From JANNAV01 sp031384695 (GTDB lineage Bacteria; Pseudomonadota; Alphaproteobacteria; Rhodobacterales; Rhodobacteraceae), in assembly GCA_031384695.1 (NCBI GenBank), contig JANNAV010000211.1, positions 1 through 15,519 on the forward strand: DNA of 15,519 bases, given 5' to 3'. The position numbers and the translations under genes were made by a program. Each line of letters begins with the position of its first letter. Position 1 is the stretch's first letter. The notes beneath the pieces were generated by a model. That model did not search any database and was not told the origin of the DNA. It worked only from the letters and a program-made list of their open reading frames with translations. This document shows, piece by piece, positions 1-7,354 of the stretch.

Positions 1-140
1 TGCGGATAGCGTTGGGTGGCTGCTGCATCAAGGCCGATGGCGCGCAGCAGGGCGGTGACACTGGTGGCGCGGGATTTGGCGTCGCCGCGCTGATGGATCT
101 CGTAGGGTTCGCCGAGGATGCCGCCGACGGTCATGCGCGG
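1..140 (-). CDS. Fragment of oligopeptide ABC transporter ATPase (left arm of the inverted repeat)
   Basis: Reading leftward from 140 gives an open frame beginning PRMTVGGILGEPYEIHQRGD and continuing to the window edge. The start matches the stretch after the Q-loop in OppF/DppF-type ATPases, where SLNPRMTVG is typical. From PYEIH onward it is the same protein as the rightward fragment at 145-756, differing by one residue (Ser for Thr). It carries ten or so residues that the rightward copy lacks, so it preserves sequence lost at the junction. Both ends are cut: the Walker A side is missing at 140 and the signature and Walker B are missing beyond base 1. It is most likely displaced or strain-variant sequence, not an independent gene. 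Confidence 0.75.
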
Positions 141-251
141 CTAACCCTACGAGATCCACCAGCGCGGCGACGCCAAAACCCGCGCCACCAGTGTCACTGC
201 CCTGCTGCGCGCCATCGGCCTTGATGCCGCAGCCACCCAACGGTATCCGCA
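1..251. repeat. Imperfect inverted repeat at the window's left end, probable fold-back junction
   Basis: Base n pairs with base 252-n: arm 1-109 is the reverse complement of arm 143-251, with mismatches only at left-arm positions 9, 24, 54, 74 and 93. The arms are separated by about 30 unpaired or weakly paired bases centred on 126. Both arms encode the same part of an ABC ATPase, on opposite strands. Four of the five differences fall in third codon positions and are synonymous; the one at 74 changes Ser to Thr. That pattern is natural divergence between two gene copies, not random read error. A chimeric join of two strain variants at a contig end is the simplest explanation; a true inverted partial duplication is the alternative. 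Confidence 0.93.
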
Positions 252-756
252 CAGCTTTTCCGGTGGCCAGCGTCAGCGCATCGGCATCGCCCGCGCGCTG
301 GCCCTCGCCCCCAGCCTGATCGTCTGTGACGAGCCGGTATCGGCGCTGGATGTCTCAGTCCAAGCACAAATCCTCAACCTGTTGAAAGACCTGCAAAAAG
401 ACATGGGCCTCACCTATCTTTTCATCTCCCACAACCTTGCCGTGGTCGATTACATGGCCGACCGCGTGGCAGTAATGTGGGCGGGCCGCATTGTCGAGCT
501 TGCCCCGCGCGAGGTGATCATGACCGCCCCGGTGCACCCCTATACCAAATCGCTGCTGCAAGCCGTGCCCTTCCCCGATCTGGACCGCAAGCTTGATTTC
601 GCCGCCGCCGGTGAAACCAGCGCCTCGGCCAGCACCTCATGGGCCCGCGCCTTCACCCATGACGAAACCGCCGCCAGCATGGCCACGGTCGATCTGGGCG
701 ATGGCCACTTGGTGCTGGCCCGCAAATCCGCCGATATATCGGAGTTGCAGCCATGA
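145..756 (+). CDS. Oligopeptide-type ABC importer ATPase, 5'-truncated
   Basis: This is the C-terminal part (203 codons) of a cytoplasmic ATPase that powers a peptide/nickel-type (Opp/Dpp family) importer. The visible order is the helical region, signature SFSGGQRQR (about 253-279), Walker B LIVCDEP with Asp 328-330 and Glu 331-333, the D-loop SALD, and the H-loop ISHN with His at 430-432. A short HPYTKSLL motif begins the family's C-terminal extension. All catalytic residues in view are intact. Walker A and the Q-loop are missing because the frame meets a stop (142-144) exactly at the inverted-repeat junction, so no genuine start is visible. The stop overlaps the next start as ATGA (753-756), linking it translationally to the binding protein. 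In related operons this may be the second domain of a double ATPase, which cannot be judged here. Confidence 0.9.
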   Translation, partial: PYEIHQRGDAKTRATSVTALLRAIGLDAAATQRYPHSFSGGQRQRIGIARALALAPSLIVCDEPVSALDVSVQAQILNLLKDLQKDMGLTYLFISHNLAVVDYMADRVAVMWAGRIVELAPREVIMTAPVHPYTKSLLQAVPFPDLDRKLDFAAAGETSASASTSWARAFTHDETAASMATVDLGDGHLVLARKSADISELQP

Positions 757-2666
757 TCACCATGCCCATCTCGCGCCGCACAGTCCTCGGCCTTCTCGCC
801 GCCACCGCCCTGCCGCACCGTGCCTTCGCAGGCCCGCTGGAACCCGCCTTCTTTGCCGATGCCGTGGCTGCAGGCGATCTGCCCGACATGGCCACCCGCC
901 TGCCGAAAAATCCCCGCGTGATCAATCTGGCCGCGATGGGCCGGCAAGTTGGCACCCATGGCGGCAAGATCCGTATGCTGATCGGCGGCCAACGCGACGT
1001 GCGCCTGGTGCCGGTCAACAGCTATGCCCGGCTTGTCGGCTACGATGCCGCCCTCGCCCTGCACCCCGATGTCGCCGAAAGCTATACCGTCGAGGACGGC
1101 CGCATCTTCACCTTCACCTTGCGCGAAGGCCACCGCTGGTCCGATGGCAGCCCCTTCACCGCCGAGGATTTCCGCTATGCCTGGGATGACGTGATCACCA
1201 ACCTTGATCTGAACAAGGGCGGCCCGTCGCAAGACCTGCGCTCGGGCGACGAGGTTTGCGCCTTCGAGATCCTCGATACCCTGACCGTGCGCTATACCTT
1301 CGCCGCCCCCGCCCCCGATTTCCTGCCCCGCCTTGCTGCCCCCCTGCCGCTGATCCTCGCCCTGCCCGGCGCCTACCTGCGCCAGTTCAATGCGCGTTAC
1401 GCCGATGAGGCCGCCCTCGCGCCGCTGATCGAGGAATTCCGCGTCGATGACTGGCAGGCGCTCCACACCAAGATGAGCCGCCAGAACCGCCCCGAAAACC
1501 CCGATCTCCCCACGCTGGAGGCCTGGCGCCCCCGCACCGCCCCCCCCGCCGAGCAATTCACCTTCGAGCGGAACGCCTTCTTCCACCGGGTGGACGAGAC
1601 GGGCCAGCAACTGCCCTATGTCGACGAACTTGAATTGAACGTCTCATCAACCGAGATCATCACCGCCAAAACCGCCACCGGCGAATCCGATCTGCAACTG
1701 GCAGGCATCGGTTTCCCCGATTACACCCTGCTGAAAAGCGCTGAGAAAACCTATCCGCTGAAAGTGTCGCTGTGGAAGCGCACCCAAGGCTCCGCCGTGT
1801 CCTTGATGCCGAACCTCAACTACCTCGATCCGGTCTGGCGCGCGCTGTTTCACGATGTCCGCGTCCGCCGCGCCCTGTCGCTGGCGATCAACCGGGCCGA
1901 GATCAACAAGGTGATCTTCTACGGCTTGGGCCGCGAGGCCGCCGATACCGTGCTGCCCGAAAGCAGCCTCTACCGGCCCGAATACGCCAGCGCCTATGCC
2001 GATTTTGACCCCGAACAAGCCAACGCCCTGCTCGATGAAGCGGGCCTTGCCACCCGCGATATCTACGGCACCCGCCTGCTGCCCGATGGCCGCGCCGCGG
2101 GCATCATCGTGGAATCCGCCGGTGAAAGCAGTCTGGAAACCGACGTGCTGGAACTGATCACCGATCACTTCCGCGATGTCGGCATCCCGCTTTATATCCG
2201 CACCTCGCAGCGCGATATCTTCCGCAGCCGCGCGCTGGGTGGGGCGGTGATGATGTCGGTCTGGCAGGGTCTTGATAACGGCATCCCCACCGCCGACATG
2301 TCGCCCGAAGACCTCGCCCCCACCTCGGACGCCCAGTTGCAATGGCCGGTCTGGGGCACCTATTACTCCTCCGGCGAAAGTGCCGGCGAGGCCCCCGACA
2401 TGCCCGAGGCGCAACAACTGGTCGATCTGCTGAAACAATGGCGCAGCACCATCACCACCGAAGACCGCGCCGCAATCTGGCACCAGATGCTGGCGTTGCG
2501 CGCCGAACAGGTGTTCGCCATCGGCACCGTCAATGGCGGCCTGCAACCCATCGTGCGCGCAGCCAATCTGCGCAATCTGCCCGAAGAGGGCCTGTTCGGC
2601 TTTGTGCCCACCAGCTATCTTGGCGCCTACCTGCCCGATACGCTCTGGTTCGAGAGAGAGGCATAG
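753..2666 (+). CDS. Extracellular solute-binding protein, family 5 (peptide/oligosaccharide importer)
   Basis: This is the periplasmic receptor of the importer. At 637 residues it is long for the SBP_bac_5 family, but alphaproteobacterial members of this size are usual. The N-terminus has a twin-arginine-like motif SRRTVLG (residues 7-13), a hydrophobic stretch and a likely signal peptidase I site after AFA (residue 26). No lipobox is seen, so it should be soluble and Tat-exported. Family-typical text follows: VAESYTVEDGRIFTFTLREG, then WSDGSPFTAEDFRYAWDD, and a later VRRALSLAINRAEIN segment. GGAG at 741-744 lies 8 bases before the ATG at 753, which favours this start over the in-frame ATG at 762. 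It overlaps the ATPase by ATGA and is followed directly by a permease. The substrate is unknown: peptides are the family default, but oligosaccharides are possible. Confidence 0.93.
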   Translation: MITMPISRRTVLGLLAATALPHRAFAGPLEPAFFADAVAAGDLPDMATRLPKNPRVINLAAMGRQVGTHGGKIRMLIGGQRDVRLVPVNSYARLVGYDAALALHPDVAESYTVEDGRIFTFTLREGHRWSDGSPFTAEDFRYAWDDVITNLDLNKGGPSQDLRSGDEVCAFEILDTLTVRYTFAAPAPDFLPRLAAPLPLILALPGAYLRQFNARYADEAALAPLIEEFRVDDWQALHTKMSRQNRPENPDLPTLEAWRPRTAPPAEQFTFERNAFFHRVDETGQQLPYVDELELNVSSTEIITAKTATGESDLQLAGIGFPDYTLLKSAEKTYPLKVSLWKRTQGSAVSLMPNLNYLDPVWRALFHDVRVRRALSLAINRAEINKVIFYGLGREAADTVLPESSLYRPEYASAYADFDPEQANALLDEAGLATRDIYGTRLLPDGRAAGIIVESAGESSLETDVLELITDHFRDVGIPLYIRTSQRDIFRSRALGGAVMMSVWQGLDNGIPTADMSPEDLAPTSDAQLQWPVWGTYYSSGESAGEAPDMPEAQQLVDLLKQWRSTITTEDRAAIWHQMLALRAEQVFAIGTVNGGLQPIVRAANLRNLPEEGLFGFVPTSYLGAYLPDTLWFEREA

Positions 2667-3665
2667 ATGCTGCGCTATATCTTCTGGCGTGTCCTCGCCA
2701 TGATCCCCACCCTGTTCCTGATATCGGCCCTCGTGTTCGCCATCATCGAACTGCCACCGGGCGATTACTTTGAAAGCTACGTCTCCGAATTGCAGGCTTT
2801 GGGCGAAGAGGCCGACCTTGCCGAGATCGAACTCCTCAAGGAACGCTACGGCTTTGATCAGCCGATGGTGGTGCGCTATGTCCGCTGGGTCGGCGGCATG
2901 CTGACCGGCGATTACGGCTATTCCTTTGAATACCGCCTGCCGGTCAACGAAGTGGTGGGCGACAGGCTTTGGCTGACCATCCTCGTCTCTACCGTCACCA
3001 TCATCTTCACCTGGGCGCTGGCCTTTCCCATCGGCCTTTACGCCGCCACCCACCAATACAGCTTTGGCGATTATGGGTTAACGCTGGTGGGCCTGATCGG
3101 CATCGCCATCCCGAATTTCATCCTTGCGCTGGTGATGCTCTATTTTGCCAACATCTGGTTCGGCACCTCGATCGGCGGGTTGATGGACCGCGAATTTGTC
3201 AACGAAGCGATGAGTTGGGAAAAGTTCAAATCCATTCTGGAGCATCTGTGGATCCCGGTGCTGATCATCGGGGCGGGCGGCACCGCAGGCATGGTGCGCC
3301 GGTTGCGCGCGAACCTGCTGGACGAGTTGCAAAAGCAATACGTCACCACCGCCCGCGCCAAGGGCCTGCACCCGCTCAAGGTGCTGCTGAAGTACCCGCT
3401 GCGTATGGCGCTGAATTTCTTCATCTCGGACATCGGCTCGATCCTGCCCGCCGTTATCTCAGGCGCCGAAGTAACCGCCATCGTGCTGTCGCTGGAAACC
3501 ACCGGCCCGATGCTGATCAAGGCGCTGCAAAGTCAGGATATGTACCTTGCGGGCTCGTTCCTGATGTTCCTCGCTTTCCTCACCGTGATCGGCGTGCTGG
3601 TATCCGACATCGCCCTTGCGCTGCTTGATCCGCGCATCAGACTTGGCCAAGGCAGCAGCAAATGA
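2667..3665 (+). CDS. ABC importer permease, OppB/DppB type
   Basis: This is the first inner-membrane subunit of the importer (332 residues). It has an N-terminal membrane helix (about 8-28), the family's early YGFDQPMVVRYVRWV segment leading to GDYGYSF (about 61-87), and further hydrophobic helices at about 101-126, 137-160, 193-212 and 293-321. The cytoplasmic coupling loop that docks on the ATPase, the EAA motif, is seen as YVTTARAKGLHPLKVLLKYP (about 225-244). The protein ends DPRIRLG as usual for the family. It starts on the base after the upstream stop, with GAGAGAGAGG just before as ribosome-binding site. Its own stop overlaps the next start (ATGA, 3662-3665). Length and layout are normal for the family. 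Confidence 0.95.
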   Translation: MLRYIFWRVLAMIPTLFLISALVFAIIELPPGDYFESYVSELQALGEEADLAEIELLKERYGFDQPMVVRYVRWVGGMLTGDYGYSFEYRLPVNEVVGDRLWLTILVSTVTIIFTWALAFPIGLYAATHQYSFGDYGLTLVGLIGIAIPNFILALVMLYFANIWFGTSIGGLMDREFVNEAMSWEKFKSILEHLWIPVLIIGAGGTAGMVRRLRANLLDELQKQYVTTARAKGLHPLKVLLKYPLRMALNFFISDIGSILPAVISGAEVTAIVLSLETTGPMLIKALQSQDMYLAGSFLMFLAFLTVIGVLVSDIALALLDPRIRLGQGSSK

Positions 3666-4822
3666 CCGACATCCCCCCCCTGCCGCATTACGTGAACCCG
3701 GCCCCCTTCGATCCTTACGCCGCCGACAAGGTGGTGGACGGGCGCAGCTTTCTGGCCGTGGCCTCGCCGCGCCAGTTGATGTGGCTGAACTTCAAACGCC
3801 ACCGGCTGGCGCTGGTGTCGGGCATCTTCCTGCTGGTGATTTATGCCGCGATCCTGATCTGCGAATTTCTCGCCCCCTACGATCTGCACACCCGCAAGAC
3901 CGACTATATCTATGCCCCGCCGCAGGCGATCCACATCTTCCACAACGGCCAACTCACCGCCCCCTTCACCTATGCCCGCAGCGTGACGCTGAACATGGAA
4001 AACCTGCAACGCATCTACACCGATGATCTCACCCGCCCCCAGCCGGTGCGGTTTTTCTGCTCGGGCGACCCTTACGAATTCTGGGGCCTCATCAAGTCCG
4101 ACAACCACCTGATCTGCCCGCCCACAGATGGCGAGTTGTTCCTGCTCGGCACCGACCGTCTGGGCCGCGATGTGCTATCCCGCACCATCTACGGCGCGCG
4201 CATCTCGCTGACCATCGGCATCCTCGGCGTCATGATGAGCTTTGTCCTCGGCATCGTCATCGGCGGGCTTGCGGGCTATCACGGCGGCATCTTCGATCTG
4301 GTGGTGCAGCGCATCACCGAAGTGCTGCAATCCATCCCCTCGATCCCGCTCTGGATGGCGCTGGCCGCCATCATCCCCGTCACATGGAGCCCGCTGCTGG
4401 TTTACGTCGGCATCACCGTGATTCTTGGCCTCTTGGATTGGACCGGCCTCGCCCGCGCCGTGCGCTCCAAGCTGCTGGCCCTGCGCGAAGAGGATTACGT
4501 GCTGGCCGCTCGCCTGATGGGTGCGGGCCCCGGCCGCATCATCGGCCGCCACCTGATCCCCGGTTTCATGTCGCACCTGATCGCCTCCGCCACCCTCACC
4601 ATCCCCGGCATGATCCTTGGCGAAACCGCGCTTTCCTTCCTTGGCATCGGGCTGCGCGCGCCAATCACCAGCTGGGGCATCCTCCTCACCGAGGCGCGCA
4701 GCGTCAACATCATCGCCCTCTACCCCTGGCTGATGTTCCCGGTGGTGCCGGTCATTCTGGTAATCCTCGCTTTCAATTTCCTTGGTGACGGGCTACGCGA
4801 TGCTGCCGACCCTTACAAATAA
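3662..4822 (+). CDS. ABC importer permease, OppC/DppC type with long periplasmic loop
   Basis: This is the second inner-membrane subunit (386 residues, against roughly 300 for a typical DppC). It has an N-terminal cytoplasmic tail with the OppC N-terminal motif (NFKRHRLALVSGIFLL, about 43-58) and a first helix at about 50-70. An enlarged periplasmic segment of about 85 residues (72-158) follows, then GTDRLGRDVLSR (163-174). The EAA coupling loop is EDYVLAARLMGAGPGRIIGR (about 277-296), and the C-terminus ends FLGDGLRDAADPYK. The long periplasmic loop, with two cysteines (Cys133 and Cys152) that could form a disulfide, may contact the unusually long binding protein. The start is fixed by the ATGA overlap with the first permease. 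Codons 4-7 contain a run of eight C (3673-3680), a plausible slippage or sequencing-error site. Confidence 0.94.
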   Translation: MTDIPPLPHYVNPAPFDPYAADKVVDGRSFLAVASPRQLMWLNFKRHRLALVSGIFLLVIYAAILICEFLAPYDLHTRKTDYIYAPPQAIHIFHNGQLTAPFTYARSVTLNMENLQRIYTDDLTRPQPVRFFCSGDPYEFWGLIKSDNHLICPPTDGELFLLGTDRLGRDVLSRTIYGARISLTIGILGVMMSFVLGIVIGGLAGYHGGIFDLVVQRITEVLQSIPSIPLWMALAAIIPVTWSPLLVYVGITVILGLLDWTGLARAVRSKLLALREEDYVLAARLMGAGPGRIIGRHLIPGFMSHLIASATLTIPGMILGETALSFLGIGLRAPITSWGILLTEARSVNIIALYPWLMFPVVPVILVILAFNFLGDGLRDAADPYK

Positions 4823-4888
4823 TCAGGAGCCGAAGATGTATCCGCCAGCCAAGTCCGCGCGTCGCGGCACAGCCCCGGACAGGCGCCC
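4823..4888 (+). other. Importer-glycosyltransferase junction with short leader ORF
   Basis: There is no hairpin or clear promoter in this 66-base gap. A strong Shine-Dalgarno AGGAG (4825-4829) lies six bases before an ATG at 4836. That ATG opens a 22-codon frame, MYPPAKSARRG...CPTV, ending with TAG at 4902-4904, so it overlaps the start of the next gene in another frame. Either it is a translated leader feeding ribosomes to the downstream ATG, or the glycosyltransferase really starts at 4836 and one base has been lost. One extra C near 4888 would fuse the frames as ...DRRPMPNRLEG. The spacing suggests the importer and glycosyltransferase genes are co-transcribed. Confidence 0.6.
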
Positions 4889-6100
4889 ATGCCCAACCGT
4901 CTAGAAGGTGCCCGCATCCTGATGTACAGCCACGACACGTTCGGCCTCGGCCATCTGCGCCGTTGCCGCACCATAGCCCACGCGCTGGTGGAAGAACATC
5001 GCGGCCTCTCCATCCTGATCATCTCCGGCTCGCAGATCGCCGGTGCCTTCGATTACCGCAGCCGGGTGGATTTCGTGAAAATCCCCAGCGTCATCAAACT
5101 GCGCAACGGCGAATACACGTCGCTTGCCGAACACATTGATCTGCAAGACACCATCCAGATGCGCAAATCCATCATCCTCAACACCGCCGAATCCTTTCGC
5201 CCCGATATCTTCATCGTCGACAAGGAACCGATGGGCCTGCGCGGCGAGATCGAGGAAACCCTCGCCTTCCTCAAGGCGCGCGGCACCACGCTGGTACTGG
5301 GCCTGCGCGAGGTGATGGATGCGCCGCATCTGCTGGATGCCGAATGGAAACGCCGCGATGTGATGGGCAAGATCGCCGCCACCTATGATGATATCTGGGT
5401 CTACGGCCCGCCCGACTTTTACGATCCCCTTGTGGGCCTTGAAGTGCCGCCGTCAGTGCGCGCGCGGATGCAATACGTGGGCTTCCTGCAACGCCGCGCC
5501 CTGCACAAGGACCTCTCCACCCGCAGGCCCTCAGGCGATTACATCCTTGTTACCACCGGTGGCGGCGGCGACGGCGCTGATCTGGTCGAAGACGTGATGA
5601 ACGCCTATCTGCACGATCCCGCCCTCACCCACAAAGCGCTGGTCGTGCTTGGCCCCTACATGCCCGGCGATCAGCGCGCCGAATTCATCCGCAAGGGCCA
5701 GTTGATCCCCCAGATCGAGGTGATCGAGTTCGACACCCGGATGGAGGAACTGATCGCCAGTTCCAAGGCCGTGGTGGCGATGGGCGGCTACAACACCTTC
5801 TGCGAGATTCTGTCCTTCGACAAACCCGCCCTGATCGTGCCGCGCACCACACCGCGCGAAGAACAACTGCTGCGCGCCGTACGCGCGGCAGAGTTGGGCA
5901 TGATCGACATGTTGCTGCCCGATAATGCCAAAGACCCCGCCAAGATGGCCGAGGCGCTGAAGGCCCTGCCGAACCGCCCGCTGCCCTCGCAAAGCACGCC
6001 GGGGCTGACGATGGAGGGGCTGACCAACATTGCGCGCATCGTGGGCGATGATCTGCGCGCCCGCGCCCGCGCTGCAGAACAGCGCCGGAAAGCCCGGTGA
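4889..6100 (+). CDS. Predicted glycosyltransferase, MurG-like GT-B fold (COG4671-type)
   Basis: This is a 403-residue cytoplasmic or membrane-associated enzyme that probably transfers a sugar from a nucleotide donor. The N-terminal Rossmann half opens with ILMYSHDTFGLGHLRRCR (about 10-27); its GLGH stretch corresponds to the glycine-rich acceptor-side loop of MurG. The C-terminal half has VTTGGGGDGADLV (221-233) and the donor-binding stretch MGGYNTFCEILS (298-309) followed by PRTTPREEQ (318-326), equivalent to the GT28 donor pocket. The match to the COG4671 group is by recalled motifs, not a search. The start is uncertain: ATG 4889 has only a weak AGGCG upstream, whereas the strong ribosome site serves a frame starting at 4836. 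It overlaps the next gene by GTGA and resembles the third glycosyltransferase (7355-8509), so the two are probably paralogues. Acceptor and product are unknown. Confidence 0.87.
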   Translation: MPNRLEGARILMYSHDTFGLGHLRRCRTIAHALVEEHRGLSILIISGSQIAGAFDYRSRVDFVKIPSVIKLRNGEYTSLAEHIDLQDTIQMRKSIILNTAESFRPDIFIVDKEPMGLRGEIEETLAFLKARGTTLVLGLREVMDAPHLLDAEWKRRDVMGKIAATYDDIWVYGPPDFYDPLVGLEVPPSVRARMQYVGFLQRRALHKDLSTRRPSGDYILVTTGGGGDGADLVEDVMNAYLHDPALTHKALVVLGPYMPGDQRAEFIRKGQLIPQIEVIEFDTRMEELIASSKAVVAMGGYNTFCEILSFDKPALIVPRTTPREEQLLRAVRAAELGMIDMLLPDNAKDPAKMAEALKALPNRPLPSQSTPGLTMEGLTNIARIVGDDLRARARAAEQRRKAR

Positions 6101-7344
6101 CCGCGCGCCGCCGCGTGGTGGTGCTGCTGAAAGGCTATCCCCGCCTGTCCGAAACCTTCATCGCACAGGAACTGCGGGGGCTGGAACTGGCGGGCTTTGA
6201 TCTGGCGCTGGTGGCCCTGCGCCGGCCCACCGATGCCAAACGCCACCCCGTTCACAATGAAATCACCGCCCCCGTCACCTATCTGCCCGAATACCTGCAT
6301 CAATCCCCCTACCGCGTGCTGCGCGGCCTCGCGCACTCGATCCTGCGCCCCGGTATCGCCCCCGCACTCAAAGCCTTCGCGCAAGACTTCCGGCGCGATC
6401 CTACCCGCAACCGCATCCGCCGCTTCGGCCAGGCGATGGTGCTGGTCGCCGAATGGCCGAAAGACGGCGCATGGCTGCACGCGCATTTCATCCACACCCC
6501 CGCCTCAGTGGCCGCCTACGCCAGCCTGATCACCGGCACGCCCTTTACCGTCTCGGCCCATGCCAAGGATATCTGGACCTCGCCCGATTGGGATTTAGCC
6601 GGCAAACTGAACCGCGCCCGCTGGGCCGTTACCTGCACCCGCTTCGGCTATGACCATCTGAAACGCCTCAGCCCAAACCCCGAAACCGTCCACCTCAGCT
6701 ATCACGGCTTGAACCTCACCCGCTTTCCGCCCCACCTCACCCCCCGCCCGCCCCGCGATGGCTCAAACCCCGCCGACCCCGTGATCATCCTCAGCGTCGG
6801 CCGCGCGGTGCCGAAAAAGGGCTATGACATCCTGCTGCACGCCCTCGCGCAACTCCCCCCTGATCTGCACTGGCGCTTCCTCCATATCGGCGACGGCGGC
6901 GAGCGCGCCAGCCTCGCGACCCTCGCCCAAACCCTTGGTATCGCCGAAAAAATCCAATGGCTGGGCGCGGTTGACCAAACCGAAGTCCTCGCCTACTACC
7001 GCGCCGCCGATATCTTTGCCCTCGCCTGCCGCATCACCGCCGATGGCGACAGGGATGGTCTGCCCAACGTGCTGGTCGAAGCCGCAAGTCAGGGCCTCGC
7101 CTGCGTCACCACCAATATCTCCGGCATCCCCGAACTGTTCACCCACCTTGAAAACGGCCTCCTCACCCCGCCTGACGACGCCAAAGCCTTCGCCCGCGCC
7201 GTTGAATCTGCCATCCGCAACCCCGCCCTGCGGTCAAAACTCGGGGCCAGCGCCCAAACCAAAACCCGCGCCACCCTTGATTTCCACACCTCGATCACCC
7301 AACTCGCGGCCCTGTTCGATCAGGAATGGAGCCGCACCCCATGA
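6097..7344 (+). CDS. Glycosyltransferase family 4
   Basis: This is a 415-residue retaining GT-B glycosyltransferase. Visible motifs are YPRLSETFI (14-22), typical of WcaL/colanic-acid-type GT4 enzymes; HAHFIHTPASVAAY (128-141); SAHAKDIW (153-160); SVGRAVPKKGYD (233-244); and the donor site DGDRDGLPNVLVEAASQG (316-333). The donor-site E-x7-E pair appears as Asp320/Glu328, a variant I believe is common in this subgroup. It starts with GTG at 6097 inside the upstream stop (GTGA), with GGAA (6087-6090) as a modest ribosome site, so translation is likely coupled. The family usually builds surface polysaccharide, but no polymerase, flippase or chain-length gene is visible in the window. The sugar and acceptor are therefore unassigned. 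Confidence 0.92.
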   Translation: MTARRRVVVLLKGYPRLSETFIAQELRGLELAGFDLALVALRRPTDAKRHPVHNEITAPVTYLPEYLHQSPYRVLRGLAHSILRPGIAPALKAFAQDFRRDPTRNRIRRFGQAMVLVAEWPKDGAWLHAHFIHTPASVAAYASLITGTPFTVSAHAKDIWTSPDWDLAGKLNRARWAVTCTRFGYDHLKRLSPNPETVHLSYHGLNLTRFPPHLTPRPPRDGSNPADPVIILSVGRAVPKKGYDILLHALAQLPPDLHWRFLHIGDGGERASLATLAQTLGIAEKIQWLGAVDQTEVLAYYRAADIFALACRITADGDRDGLPNVLVEAASQGLACVTTNISGIPELFTHLENGLLTPPDDAKAFARAVESAIRNPALRSKLGASAQTKTRATLDFHTSITQLAALFDQEWSRTP

Positions 7345-7354
7345 CCCGCACCCA

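Noticed and set aside
540..1610. 356-codon minus-strand frame over the ATPase end and the binding protein
   Set aside because: It is antisense to conserved protein sequence and its product resembles no family; a codon-bias artefact.
1647..3056. 469-codon minus-strand frame across the binding-protein/permease junction
   Set aside because: It crosses two well-supported genes and reads as His/Gly/Asp-rich shadow sequence with no recognisable family.
6824..7354. Upstream extension of the third glycosyltransferase frame
   Set aside because: It lies inside the GT4 gene in another frame and encodes Ser/Pro-rich text; family similarity begins at ATG 7355.
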